Shown: piece by piece, positions 49,261 through 61,484 of the stretch | How positions within the stretch are numbered: the stretch's first letter is position 1 | Layout of the letters: each line of letters begins with the position of its first letter | Source of the DNA: Pyrrhosoma nymphula | Lineage: Eukaryota; Arthropoda; Insecta; Odonata; Coenagrionidae | DNA: 64,000 nt | Direction of reading: 5' to 3' | Assembly: GCA_963573305.1 (NCBI GenBank) | Contig: OY754329.1 | Coordinates: 135,147,422-135,211,421 of the forward strand | Notes under the pieces: model-generated | Databases searched by the model: none | What the model was told of the DNA's origin: nothing | Seen by the model: the letters and a program-made list of their open reading frames with translations, nothing else | Position numbers and translations under genes: made by a program

Positions 49261-52190
49261 GTAATTCAAATGTTTCAATGGCTATATTTTATTATTTTCC
49301 GTGAAGTAATGAAAATTTGAGATATACCGTGAAGTGTCACAGTCATTGATTTAGTTTAATTGGTTGTTTTAGATTTATCTTGTGGACATTTATCTTTCCC
49401 ATGGAGATAAATAAATTATGCGGAAAATTTACCAAGTGAACGTTATTTTTTTAACAATGGATAATTTCCACAAAGTGAACTCGTCAACGATTAATTTTAG
49501 TCTTAAGTTTAGTTGCAATTTTTAAATATTATCTGAGATTTGATGCAAATCCTGAGTGTCTAATTCCCCAACGATCACTGGTGCTCAGAGTATTGACTAA
49601 GTACCTAGAAAATTTCATTTGTGATATGTAGAGTGCTCCTAGGCATTCAGAATATCATTGCATAAGCATCAACTATAGAGATACTTCCCTTTAAGCCGCG
49701 TATATATGCTATCTATGCCTAAACACCCCAAACCTATGGCCATTGAAAGATACTTTCTTGGAAGATTTCCTTATTATGTCTGATACTAGTAAGTAGTAGT
49801 TACAAAATTAGGTCGTATGCAAAACTAACATTGTGCTAACAAGAAGTCTTTATGTTTCATGTGAAAGCGTCAATTTGCAATCGAACGATGCACGTAATGC
49901 TTTAAAGCTTTATGAATCGATCAGTAAGCAGTATACACAACGTGAATTTTCCGTACATAATTTGTATTATTACTCTAAAATAATCAATGTATGGTAAAAA
50001 TTCAGATGCTATACTTTGTAGCATCTGGTAGCATCCATTAAATTTCTATCTTTCACTAGTGACGTAGCAATTTGATAGTTATGGAGTGATGAAAGATATT
50101 TTAGCATTTTGTTTCCGTAATCAGTAAGGTGTAACTAACCCTAATTCGTAAGGATCCAGGCACTAAGTAGTACGTTAATAATATAATCCTAACACGGTGA
50201 TTTCCTTAATTGTCATTTCCTGGGCAAAAAGCAGGGCTTAAAAATGCAGAATAATGCGAAGCCCAATGAGACCTCAAGATATTCATTTAACCGGCTGATA
50301 CTGGGGCCAACACTTTAAATTATTATAGAATCAAAATAAGATTACTGTAAAACTTTTCACGAGAAAGGTTGTTAACCGCGAATAAACCAGTAATATTCAT
50401 TCTCTTTCTTCTGACGCTTTTCTACGGTAGGCACTAACTTTCCCGAATACTTCTCCCACTCCAAAGCACTCAAACCATTGGAGGAGAGGAAGAGCTTTCT
50501 TAGCTTCAACCCGAGAGGATATCCACGGCGACGGCGGCTGGCAATAGTGAGTTTTCCTTTGATCCATGATCCAACACCTCCTGGGAATGCTTTTGTCGGT
50601 TGCGTTTAAACTTCTCCGCAATATTTTATTTCGAGAGATTGCGGTGTCCGATTCTTGCGTGCGGAAAGTTTGGTTAACCTTGTTCGCGACTTTTGGGAGA
50701 TAAAAATTAATTTCCTCTCTCTCTCAAGGACTTTCTAGGAAAGTTCGACCACATACCACTGATTTACTTTGAATCCAGACCCTAAAGGAGGAAATTCAAT
50801 CCGTACTCACGTTGACGGAGATCTGCTGATTAAAAAAAGTGTTAATACTTCCAAAACTTGCGGGAAAATGCCTAGTTTCGGTAAACGTTCATGTCATCAT
50901 TTAGTCGCTGAGCCCAGACCAACCGACAAGTGATTACTCAAAATGATACCAAAATATGCCATTTCAGGTCTCAATTTAAATTAAATTCTATTTTAATGGA
51001 AATCCTTATTAAATCTGAATCTTTCTTCTGCTAATCGCAGTTTCTCGGCCGTAAAGAAGTGTAACTAATAGGAGACATTCTCCGTACAATTTTCAATCTA
51101 TTAAATTTAAAAATAAATTTTATGAGTAAATGATAACACCAGTAAATGATTACTACCAAATTTCATGGGAAAACTACAAGAACGACTCTAGGTTTCTTGA
51201 TTGAACACTCTGATTCGGGAGGTAATATAAACAAGCGAGTGCTAGCTAGAGTGCAACTACGATCAGTCTGCATGTCTCTATGAGAATGCTGAAGATGAAT
51301 ACCGAGGGCTTTGGATGCTCCCTCTAAAAGCGCCGCCTATGATAAACATTTTGGAGAGATAAATGATTTCTGTGGGCTACATTTGAACTCTATGAGAGAT
51401 TTTTCAAATTTCCGATAATATTTACAAAGTCTTCACAATGCTTAGTGCTGAATATACTAAAATTGGCTAAAAATCGTAATATTTTGGTCACTAGCCAAAA
51501 CGGCTGAAAACCAACAGTGGGAAACTTCCTCGATATATCCACGTTTTAACCCTTAACGCTGTTCAATAAATTAGTTAAAACAATTCACAGCAAGTAACAA
51601 CGATAATATCGAGTGCTGATGTATATGATAATATCAAGTGGTCCATCCTTTGCGTTTCGGTCATCAAAATACGCAGAGTACTTAATCAACCCTTAAGTTT
51701 TAGCGATTGGTTACCATATGTACTTGAAATAATTAAACAAACCTTGCTCCGCGGTAAAACTCAAAGGATATCCAATTGTTACACTATTGGAAAGGTCAAT
51801 TATGACAAGGAAACCGGTGAATATACACCAGTCCATACTTCACATTTAAACTGCATGGTAGTCTGCTTCCTTTATCGATCCAGGAATTTCGGTGTGCACT
51901 TTATCATCGCATTATTATTTACGCTTCCATTTGGAAGGCTGGATATATTGCCTAGGGTAAGTTAAACTGTAAGCTTTTAGCAACCTCCTGTAAAATAGAG
52001 TGATGCACTACTCGTAAAATTGTAGCTCCTCAATGAACTGGCATCGCAAAGGTTTCTCGTTAAAAATTAAATGCGCTGAAATGCCAAGTAAGGGCAGTAG
52101 TCATACGGAGATAAATTGAAAACGGGGCAGATTATTAAAAAATTACAATTTAAAAAAATACGCGAGGAACAGAATAAATAAAGGAAGCGT
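49261..52190. other. unassigned AT-rich sequence
   Basis: No gene or repeat recognised. The minus-strand 74-codon frame at 50397-50621 is not identifiable. Confidence 0.5.
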
Positions 52191-52224
52191 TATCTAGTGA
52201 TGTAGTTCCTACAATCTCTAATTG

Positions 52225-54612
52225 GTAAAATATATAATAATATAATAATAATAAATAAAGCTTTATTATTCAATTGGTCAAAAGACGTAGAATTCGTCAG
52301 TATAGGACACTTTACAAAACACACACAGCAAACATAAAGAAACACAACAAATAGTACAGCGTATGAACAAACGTTTGCAGTAGACAACTACTTAAAGGTT
52401 GTATTCAATAACCTCATCCACACTATAGTACATTTTACTGTATAAGAGTGGCGTAGCCAGGTTTTGGGTGTAGTGGGGCAGAAAATCTTTAGGGGGCGCA
52501 GATTCATAAATTAACCAGTTTACTAAACTTAACAAATTTTTGTGATGCAATAGGCGGATGGGTTTGTACTAAATATGACAATTGATAACGTACTATACTC
52601 ATTTATTTATACGCATCTGGGACTTATGAGTGAAAAAATACACAGCTTAGGGGCGCTAGAATACGGGGCGGAGGGGCCTTCCCCCCCCCCCTGGCTACGC
52701 TACTGCTGTATAATAGTTCACACAGTTTTTATTTAAATTTATTCACTGAGAAAATCGATTTTATGGATCTAGGTAATTTGTCATGTATTTTTTAAGAAGC
52801 CGAATGATGAGGACCAAGCTTAGAAAAAGTCAGATTTTGACTATTTAAGTGAATATTTTCTCTACCTCGGGTCATGTATAGATGGACTGAGGTGTTTGCA
52901 GGAAAGAGAGTAGGGTTATTTTTTACAAATAGAGAGTATTGTAAGATTTACATTCATGGAAAAGGCAGGACTTTAAGAGATTTAAATAATGGCCTACCAT
53001 GAACTCTAATTGATACCCCAAAAATTGCTTTTATTGATCTTTTTTGCAAAGAGAAAGCCTTATTGACAACCCATGAATTTCCCCAGAAAATTATTCCATA
53101 TGCAAGATGGGAATGGATAGTAGCATAGTACCATCTATAAAGTAGCCACAGATGTAATTGGGGCTAACTTTCTTATCACGTAAATGACTATAGAGAGTTT
53201 TTTAGATAGATGATTAACATGGGCTGTTCCGTCGAGATCTTCACCTAAGTAAAGGCCGAGGAATTTGATTGTTGATGAACGTTGGGTAGTTTGATTAATT
53301 ATTTTTAACATAGGGCTGCTCGCTGGAGGCGATATTTTACAATGGAATTGCATTCAGGAAGTTTTGTTATTATTTAGCAAAAGATTGTTATCTTGACACC
53401 TTTGAGCCATTCTACCGATTGTAAGTTTTGTACTACTTAAAAGAGCAGATGGAGTGTCGTCAGAATTAATGGAGAAAGTGTCGTCAGCATACAAAACTAC
53501 TTTGCCCTTTGGCAGTGAGTGGGGTAGGTCATTTATGAATAATATAAAGAGGGGACCAAGAATTGATCCCTGAGGGACACCACAGCCGACTACACGTGGC
53601 AGTGACTTGTAAGTATTTGTTCCCGAGTGATTTTTGCAACTTATCTGGACAATTTGCTGGCGATTAGTCAGGTATGACATGAGCCAAGAGTGGGCTACTC
53701 CAGAGATACCTATGACGACCAGTTGTTTTGATAGTAGAGAATGGTCAATTTTATCAAATGCCTTACTAAGGTCGTAAAAGGTACCAATTACCTGCTGATG
53801 ATTGTTGATTTCCTGGCAGATACAGGTTATTAATTGAAAAGCGGATGTTAAGGTAGACCTGCCCTCTCTAAAGCCATGCTGAGAGGGATGTAGCAAATCG
53901 TGTTGATTCAAGTTGTTAACTAGACGATTATATATAAGTTTTTCAAATATTTTTGAAAAAACAGACAACAAAGAAATTGGCCTATAGTTTCCAGGGTCTT
54001 GATTTGGCCCTTTTTTAAGAATTGGGAATACTAAAGACGATTTTAATTGAGATGGGAAGTGAACTTTCTTGAGGGATAAATTAAAAATATCTGCCAAGGG
54101 TTCAGCAATCCAGTTGGCTCCATATTTTACAATGGGCGTAGGGATTTCGTCGTGTCCAACAGACCACTTACTAGCAAAGGAGTTTATCACTTTAATGATT
54201 TCATAAGGGACAAATGGGTACAAGAAAATTGAATGAAGAGATTTCTTCACGCTGAGATTAGAGTTATTGGTGCTTGGACTGTTTACGGAACAAAAGTGCT
54301 CATTAAAGCAGTTGGCAATAGTGACCTGATCAGTGATGGCAACATTCTTGTAGTTAATGATAGAAGGGCTGGACAGGTCATAGGATCCATTTGTATGCTT
54401 TTTATTACATTCTATGTAGATTTCACCTGGTTGCGGGAGGAGGAAATGTAAATATCGTTCTGAGATTTAATAAAGTTGTGTATTTCTTGTTTATAGTTTG
54501 CTAAAGTAGCTAGATATACATCTCGAAAGGAATGGCCAATGAATTTAGCCTGATAGTGCAATTGGCGCACATACTTTCCCATCTCAAGTAAGTTTTCCGG
54601 GAATTTCATTTA
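52225..54612 (-). pseudogene. LINE relic C (jockey/CR1-like), 5'-truncated
   Basis: A 298-codon minus-strand frame (54250-53354) holds a near-complete RT domain: NYRPISLLSVFSKIFEKL, HGFREGRSTLTSAF, FYDLSKAFDKIDHSLL, GVPQGSILGPLFILFINDLP and the catalytic YADDT. It continues after a shift with IKFLGLYLGEDLD and AYGIIFWGNSW, then SLFVKNNPTLFP and TRGRENIHLN. Across a MITE insertion it ends YYSVDEVIEYNL and stop near 52395. Upstream, 54609-54415 holds a linker frame (FRDVYLATLANYKQEIHNF). The endonuclease domain is missing, so the copy is 5'-truncated, as usual for target-primed insertion. The 3' end has AATAAAGC and an AT-rich triplet tail near 52225-52260. It is the best-preserved coding relic in the window but has frameshifts and stops. 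Confidence 0.93.
52446..52705. mobile_element. hAT-type MITE inserted in LINE C
   Basis: Ends are GAGTGGCGTAGCCAGG and, inverted, CAGTAGCGTAGCCAGG. CTGTATAA lies on both sides (52438-52445 and 52706-52713), a perfect 8-bp duplication typical of hAT elements. Removing the element and one copy of the duplication joins the LINE frame ...ELLYS to KMYYSVDE without a shift, which confirms both borders. It has no coding capacity; the interior is AT-rich on one side, with a C run near the right end. Confidence 0.93.
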
Positions 54613-54709
54613 TTCCCGGAATTCATATTCAGTTCTTCACCTTGGATAGAATAGTCTTCTGTGGAAATGCATAGTTAAAGATCATAATGAAAACATTGAG
54701 GAAGAAACA

Positions 54710-54710
54710 T

Positions 54711-54750
<40 letters not shown>
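54710..54750. repeat. (TA)n microsatellite
   Basis: About 20 TA units with one interruption. Confidence 0.95.
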
Positions 54751-54754
<4 letters not shown>

Positions 54755-54846
54755 TTGTCACAAGTGTGACTAAAATGAAAACACATAAAAAAGACACTCA
54801 CACGGGTTGTAACTTCTTCTTCTTCTTATCTTCAGCACTTCTAGAG

Positions 54847-54873
54847 CTGACGAAGGACCAACTGGTTCGAAAC
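54847..54873 (+). ncRNA. hammerhead-like ribozyme core
   Basis: CTGACGA, A, GGACC, loop AACT, GGTTC, GAAAC. The core residues are all present and the stem pairs with one G-U. It is enclosed between two TA microsatellites 95 bases upstream and 65 bases downstream. No second inverted arm is visible. Confidence 0.5.
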
Positions 54874-54935
54874 GTTCCCGTAAGAACGAATCCTTTATCT
54901 TTTCCTCTTTCTCCTACCTCCTGTAAGTTTGAATT

Positions 54936-54937
<2 letters not shown>

Positions 54938-54998
<61 letters not shown>
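54938..54998. repeat. (TA)n microsatellite
   Basis: About 30 uninterrupted TA units, preceded by AATTTG. Confidence 0.95.
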
Positions 54999-54999
<1 letters not shown>

Positions 55000-55000
<1 letters not shown>

Positions 55001-56350
55001 TATGCAGAATGCGAAAAGTGTATTAATAAGCTCGTGCATAGTTATTTAAATAACAAAATAATTGAACTGCGTCCAATAAAATCTTGTACAACAGCATAAA
55101 AATTAAGAGAACTTTAATTATACAGGCCTATTTATATATTTCATATCATCAATAACATTCATCGCCCATTGGTCACATACGATAGGCAGGCATCAGGTAA
55201 CCATTTACCAGGTAGCATCAGGTAACCACGGTCAAAATAGTCTTTCGATGTAGATATTGAATCATTTAGCAGAGAATATAAAAAATTAGGAAAATTTATT
55301 GGTTTTACATATATACCTATAGTGTTACATAGTTTTCCAAAAACGGATGGAATTCAACAACTCAGAAAATAGCTCAAAGTTGAATAGATTTTAAAAGGAA
55401 CAAGTTTTCATGTATACTTTTTCCAAGTTTTGAAAATTACTGGTAAAATCTATCCTACCTTCTATTTAAAATGAATTCAGAACGGGATTTGGATCTTTAG
55501 AATTCCTTAACAGCAGATCTGTCAAAGTAATCATAGAGCGCCAACTCCACGACGAATTTCCCATTAGATGGTTTCTATTACCTGGTCAGCAAGCTCATGA
55601 ATTTACTCGCATTGCTGCCAAGAAACTGAGGATGCGATTGTTATTATATTTCGTGCTCAAGAGCTCATACATGATAAAATTGCCGACGACCTTGAGAAAT
55701 GGAAAGTAATCCTTCCGAAGGGAAGTGTGATGCCGTTAAGGTCGTATAATTCCGACAGCCCGAGCAACAAAAATAAAAAAGAGCAGGCATATATAAAAAA
55801 GCAGGCGGGAATAAATCACATTTACGATCCCAGAGCGACGGTCGTGAGAAGCTGAAGAATTCAAGAGAGAGAGACAGAGAGATGGACACTGACCGTCATG
55901 TCGGCGTCATGTGCCGCTCTTTTCCTCCCGCGGCGCCTCGACGCCAAGAAGTAAGCAAAACATGAATAATTGATTTTCTATGCTGAGCTTGAGTTGCGGA
56001 ACCCAGGATATCCAGGGATCGATCCCATTTCGAACGTCCACGAGACGCAACCCGCTTTCTCACTGGAGGAGCAGCAACACCTCATCGCGCCGTGGAGTAA
56101 TGGGGCTTCTTCCTAAGCACCGATGAAGGCGACGAAAAAAAATTCGCATCATCAAGAGATATATATCAAGCGGTTGGCATTGGTTCCCTCACCCCCCCCC
56201 CCAAAAAAACTCACAGCCTATCCCTGGGAGACTTTTTTTTCAAGGCAATCTTGCAAGGGTTTTTGAGCGCCCAGGGTCGGAGTCATCGTCTCATCCATCT
56301 TCCTTTCCCGTAAGTTCATTACATCTTCCTGCATCCCTGGGAAACGGTGT
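55000..56350. other. unassigned sequence
   Basis: No gene recognised. Contains a 10-base C run near 56191 and a B-box-like GGGATCGATCCC near 56015 without a convincing A box. Confidence 0.45.
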
Positions 56351-56351
56351 T

Positions 56352-56905
56352 TCAAAAGCGGACGGCCTCAGGAGAAACGAAGACGGAGAGAACAAGTTCT
56401 GCGTTGATCATGGCCGAGTAGGTGGACAAAAACTTAAATCTAAATTTGCCTAACGACGGTGTCGCGTAAAATAAAGGGGTTGAGGACATGAGGACCGCGA
56501 GTCCATAACGTGGAGGGGTGGCCGCTCTTTCGAGGTTCTTCAGCACCAACAGAATTTCGAAGACACATTTGGTGTTCTTGGGTAAGATAAAAGAGTGCTT
56601 TCCGATCATGTATCTTTGCTGTACCTTTTCTAATCTGTTTAGCGGAGAGCGTGTTCCAATGGCATTTGCGACGTCATCTGCTATAAGTAGATTGTAACTC
56701 ATCTTCACTGTAGTTCGTCTGCGTTAGCAAGTGCGGTAGCACATGAATATTGTGATGGAGGGGAAATATGTAGTAATAGAAACAGGAATATCTCAATGTA
56801 TAATCTAATTGTGATGATTACTTGAAAAAATACTAAATCGGATTTAAATCTTTCAAGAGATGATTTGAGCCACTTCTTTATAGAAGCTGAATATCGTCCC
56901 GCCAT
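56352..56905 (-). CDS. hypothetical open frames, possible 5' end of a gene
   Basis: A minus-strand ATG at 56905 in the context ACAAAATGGCGGG opens MAGRYSASIKKWLKSSLERF, followed by a GT at 56821 and pyrimidine-rich intron-like sequence with acceptor-like AACGCAG near 56719. Immediately downstream a second frame (56708-56352) runs 118 codons with DDVANAIGTRS and NRLEKVQQRY. The two could be exons of one gene, but no single frame joins them cleanly. I do not recognise either peptide. Confidence 0.22.
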
Positions 56906-57089
56906 TTTGTAAACACTTCAGCTTAGATCGTTCCAATCGTCGAATCGATCGTGCGTTGCTATCTGCTAGAATGTACGCTTACCTGCTAAGATTATTGGAA
57001 AGCACGCTAAGACATCTTTGACCATTCGTGAATTCTTGGGCGGGTAGTAATTATTACCGCTGTAGTAGTACCGCTGATGCTAATAGGAT

Positions 57090-57330
57090 TAATTCACGAG
57101 TGGAGGAAGAGTGGATTTTTCATTGGTACGTGCCTATTCTTCCATCTCAAGGCGTCCACAATTTTACGCACCACGGAAGGAATTATTTTTCTACGGAATT
57201 ATGTAATCGAATGTTTTCCACATGACACTCGAGTAGGGATAAAGGGACAACTAAAATATCTCTGCCCATCCCGGGATTTGAACACGGACCCACAGGACGG
57301 AAATTCCGATCCCCATGCCTTAAAAAAACA
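57090..57330 (-). repeat. tRNA-derived SINE
   Basis: On the minus strand, GGGTCCGTGTTCAAATCCCG (B-box region) follows a degraded A box near 57320. GGATGGGCAGAGATATTTTA and a body down to about 57090 follow. The open frames over it are shadows. Confidence 0.5.
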
Positions 57331-57639
57331 GGATGAAAAGTATAAAATTTGGGAATGGATAGAGGGATTGATTTAACCACAAGCATCACTCGGAATTGAG
57401 TCTAGGATCCTCAGGATAGTAATCATGCAGATCCACCTATTATTCCCCGAACGTGATTCATCTCCACTTCAAAACTTCCGTGTGAATAACTCAAAGTTTC
57501 TCTTCGTGAGAGGGCGAACAACGGGTAAGACAGAGAGCAAACGAGAGTGTGATGATGATCCGGGGAACGTGCGGAGAACTGGGGCAGGGACTTACATTGA
57601 CCGACTCGTCCCCGAAGAGCACGACAGTTTTAGGGATGA

Positions 57640-58095
57640 GAGAGGTGAGGGGGGGGAGAGAGAGGGAGGGGATGAACGCTATAGGAAATCCGTGATGTGC
57701 AGAAAGGGAGGTAGCATATACTCAAAACCGCTAACCCTCGTCCACGACCGTTTGTGAGTGCGCCTCTAGAAAATATATTAAATTCCGAATGAAAACAATT
57801 TTTAAAGGGTATCCTTAAAGGTTTACTCCCAGCCCGGCGCTTATCACGGCGAGGGATGGGGCCAAGAGACTTCCGAGGGGGGAGAGGGAGAGAGAAGCGC
57901 CCGACTCCCGGGGAAGAAGGCGAGGATTCCGGGCAGCCTTGCGAGCGCGCTGCTCGGGGAGGTGGGAGTTCGGGAGGGGATGGAAGGTCGCCGCTTCGCA
58001 AGGGGGTTGTGCTAGCAAGGGAAGGAAAGAGGCAGGAATGAAGCGAGGGGGGAGGAAGGGTGGGTTGGGAAGAGAGATAAGGGGAAATGGAGAGA
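57640..58095 (+). repeat. GC- and purine-rich block
   Basis: Plus-strand G/A runs are mixed with CG-rich patches (GCGAGCGCGCTGC near 57938). The 180-codon minus-strand frame here is Pro/Ser/Leu-rich low complexity and I do not treat it as a gene. Confidence 0.65.
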
Positions 58096-58628
58096 GCGGT
58101 GGAGCGAGTTGGGAAATATGCGGACGAATTCAGTCGTTTCGGTATCCTAAACCCATGCCTGGCTCTGTACATAACTAGACTCGGTCAGCTCTTCTGACCG
58201 CACAGTCGATTATCATCTGCACTCTCAAGAACTTGATCCCGCTGAGAAAGATAAACAGAGGTATTTTGGACTCAAACTTAATTCGCACTCTTCTGGAGCT
58301 CGTATCTCGAAACCCAGGTTTTCATTCCACTTATGGGAATCAATCAATCTGTTCCCAGACTCTGAAATTCGGAAAATAATTAAAAAGTTGTATTCGTGTT
58401 GCTGGAAATGTGCACCTTAGTACAAAGTTCACTACATCATTGCTCGCTACAAGTATTCTGTGATACACTACATCAGAAAATCATTGTGACACAGTTCGCA
58501 TCTCGAGACTAAATTCGTATCACGAGGCAAAAACAAAATATGAAAAAAGTTCGTGAGTCGACTGGTTTGTAAGTGGAGGTAGGTACATTGTAGTGCATAA
58601 TCATTTTTTTGAGAACACGAGTAATATA
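58096..58628. other. unassigned sequence
   Basis: Nothing recognised. Confidence 0.45.
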
Positions 58629-58842
58629 GGATCTGATACTTTCTCGTTGAATCGTATGAGTAAATTCTTCACGGGTTTCCAACAAGGCCTTCAAGGTCTT
58701 TCCAACAACATCTTTTTCAAGGAGAATTACGTCAACCTCTTTGAAAACGATGACGGAGTTAGTCTCGAAACGTCGATTCCTGAACGCCTGAACCAGTTGG
58801 AATCCCGTGAAGAATTTACTTAAACGAGAAATATAGTACTCC
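58629..58842. mobile_element. hammerhead-type foldback element, decayed
   Basis: AGTAAATTCTTCACGGG (58660) and its complement (58804-58820) anchor an inverted repeat that extends outward through TTCTCGTT. The right arm carries ACGATGA, CG, GAG, TTAGT, CTC, GAAACG (58747-58772), the hammerhead-like layout with two changes in the CTGANGA part. The left arm has lost its motif. The 186-codon minus-strand frame crossing this element (58509-59069) is an antisense artefact of it. Confidence 0.6.
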
Positions 58843-59184
58843 AATGGCCGTTTAAAGTTTTGACCACCACACGCCAGAAATCGCCTAAAAATCAAAACAG
58901 GAACACACCAGAATATAAAATTATTCCCTATCAATTTCGCTGTAGCAGTTTGCGGCAGAAATAATTCCTTGCCGGGAACCAAACAACAGAACACAATCTC
59001 TCCACCCACAAAAATGGAATCATAGGCGGGGCTCTGAGTGCATCGGTCCTGTGTTTTGGCCAAAGGCAAGAGTTAGTTTTCCCGTAAACTACCACAGCAA
59101 GTTTGATCGGCAATAATTTTAGTTTCCAGGTGTTGTGCCATTTTGCTTCTCGAGCAATCTCTGGTGTGCAGTGCCCAAAACTTT
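58843..59184. other. unassigned sequence
   Basis: Nothing recognised. Confidence 0.4.
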
Positions 59185-59415
59185 CTACGGTCATTGGAGT
59201 AGTAGTAGTATTTTGGTTTAACGCCCTTCGACGGCTAGGGTCAATTCGCACATACGAGTACTGCCTGCCATTTTCAGACAGGGGCAACAGCACTCAGATG
59301 AATAGTAGGATCACCCCTTCCAAATTGGAGCTGAACCCAACCATGCTTAACTTTGGTGAATGATCCGAAACCGGTGTTTCCATCATGACAGGCCGTTGCC
59401 CACGGCAATTTGGAG
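59185..59415 (-). repeat. 5S-headed SINE
   Basis: On the minus strand, GCAACGGCCTG and GATGGAAACACCGGTTTCGG are followed by TTCACCAAAGTTAAGCATGG, which tracks 5S rRNA through the internal control region, and by GGAAGGGGTGATCC. The body continues GAGTGCTGTTGCCCC and GGCAGGCAGTACTCG. It ends in a (TAC)n-like tail at 59190-59205, the simple-repeat tail expected of a SINE. Confidence 0.7.
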
Positions 59416-59629
59416 TACAATATCTCCTTTGCCCTAACGTTTTAGACCGTATTGCTCATCAACGTCATATTATATTTTTCGGGGCCGTTGCCCTACTGTT
59501 TCGCTTGGGGGGACTTGGTTGACGGCACTTAAAAGGACCGTCAACCGAGTCCTTTACACCAGCCCCTAGGGAGTCAACCATACAGTTTTGAGGGATCTCT
59601 AGTCGACCTTTTTTGTTGAAGGGGGGTTG

Positions 59630-60015
59630 TGCTCCGGAAGGGAGAGATGACGCAAGGGGAGAGAGAATCGGGGGATGATAGGAGAGGAATAGGGTGATAG
59701 GGTGGAGAGGGAAGATGAGAATATACAGAGAGAAAAAATATTAGAGGAAGAGAAAATATGGGGAGTTGAGTGAGAGAGAAAGATCGCCTGGGGCTGGAGG
59801 AAATGGGCGATAGAAATAGGGGTTGGAGGGGAGATAAGAAGGGCGGATGGGTCTGTAAAATGGGGTTGGTCGGCGCGGAAGGAAAGGTGGCGTTGAATTT
59901 AAGGCGGGGAGGTTTGGTGCAGGAGAGAGGACGGCAGGAAGGAGACGGAAGGTCTTTGGTAGGATACAGCGGAAACACGAGATGGGAAAGGAAAGAGATG
60001 CTGGGGAAGAGAATG
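59630..60015 (+). repeat. purine-rich block
   Basis: Nearly 400 bases of G/A-rich plus strand (GGGAGAGAGAATCGGGGG style). The minus-strand 134-codon frame is Pro/Ser-rich low complexity. Confidence 0.7.
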
Positions 60016-60040
60016 AACGGATAAACTCATTATACTCGAC

Positions 60041-60165
60041 GTACCTGCATGGTTTAGTGGGTAAAAGACGCCACCGAGAGAAATAAGGGTTGGCGGTGGC
60101 TGGAGTGCTGGTTTTCCGGGGCTAGGGGACCGAGCTCGGGTCTCGGGAATGTAGAGATTTTACTC
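60041..60165 (+). repeat. tRNA-derived SINE
   Basis: TGCATGGTTTAGTGGGTAAA (A-box region) and CCGAGCTCGGGTCTCGGG (T-arm-like) are separated by a longer than usual spacer, then GTAGAGATTTTACTCC. Confidence 0.5.
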
Positions 60166-61484
60166 CGAAATCCTTTTTCTTACTTCAGTTTTAAGTGGAG
60201 AGCACCTTGAATTCTGAGTTCCACCCATTGGTTGAGACTATATATTGCGCTTTTTGTTAATGGTTAGCTGACAGGGACGCCGAGTATTTCCTCACACTTC
60301 CTCCCTTTTTGGAGCAATCTTTCCTATACCAACCTGCCCACATGTCCTTAATGTTACAAAGGGACTAAGCTGTCGGTCATTTGCCCTGATAACTATTACG
60401 CCCACGATAGGATGGACCGCGGGCCCAGTTACACATTATCTCGAAAAGCAAGAGTAAAGTCCCATTAAAATTTGAACAAAAACCCTGTTTAATTCAGTTT
60501 CACACGTGGGTGCACACTAAAACGTGATAACTAATGGTGGAACTTATTTTGAAAGCGTGTGACATGTTTGTAGTGGATCCATTTTCATCAGGGACTGCAG
60601 TCACGCGGTAAGGAACGTTTCTCCTCCTAACCCCGTAGCGTCTTCAGATCGAAGATAATTGCGAACTAAAGACAGTTTATTTTGACCTGAAGACGCCTCC
60701 AAGATAGGAGGAAAAATGTCCGAAAAATCAACTTCGTACTGGAGTCCGGGAAGAAGATGGAACTAGTTATCGGTAGATAGTTTGTTTGGTAAATACGTTA
60801 CTTGGTATAGATATGAATGGACTAGGAAAGCCGAGGGATGACCCCCATGGCATAAATTTGAGTCCCCTAAAAATTTTGGAATGCCTTAAGAATTCCCCCT
60901 ACTCAATCGTAAAAATCTTTACAAATATTCATAACCGTTATATCATTAAGTAGAAAATTTCCCTGCACTCAAACTCAACTTGACACGCGTTACGAACGGT
61001 AGCTCAGATTAGACGGGACTCAAGTAACGCAGTTCAAAGTTAATGAACGGCAAGGAGTTAGATAAACGAGCGGGGAATTTCTGAAAACAGTTGCTGAACG
61101 GGATGCCAACACATTTCGCTGGCTGGAGGGAAATAAAAGGGGAGGAGAATTACGAGGAAGCTGGTCGCAGGTGAAATTGAGGACCCAGAACGGCCAGTCC
61201 CTCCTCCGACGCAAACACACATACAGACGCAAGCAAGAACGACCCCGATAGAGACAAGGGTGCCTTTAATGGGCGATTGGGATCGGCTAACGTGCGGTCA
61301 AACAGGCGAGGCTGGGTATGGTGGAGTAATGGGGGAGAAGGGATCTGTAATAGTAATTAGTAGAATGAAAATAATATCCCCACACTACTAACATGATACT
61401 ATACTATATAGTACATCTTATTTATTAACTACATTATTTCGCGTATTTGATAGCTTCGAGTATTTAGTACTTCTGTCTGCCACT
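60166..61484. other. unassigned sequence
   Basis: Nothing recognised; 61070-61160 is mildly purine-rich. Confidence 0.45.

Noticed and set aside
57630..58172. A 180-codon minus-strand frame
   Set aside because: Pro/Ser/Leu-rich translation of a purine-rich block, no domain and no exon borders.
58509..59069. A 186-codon minus-strand frame, one of the longest in the window
   Set aside because: It runs antisense through the foldback at 58.6-58.8 kb, and the peptide SKFFTGFQ appears on both strands because of that inverted repeat; no known domain.
59574..59978. A 134-codon minus-strand frame
   Set aside because: Ser/Pro/Leu low complexity over a purine-rich block.
60590..60670. Hammerhead motif starting at CTGATGA on the minus strand near 60595
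   Set aside because: No following hairpin and GAAAC.
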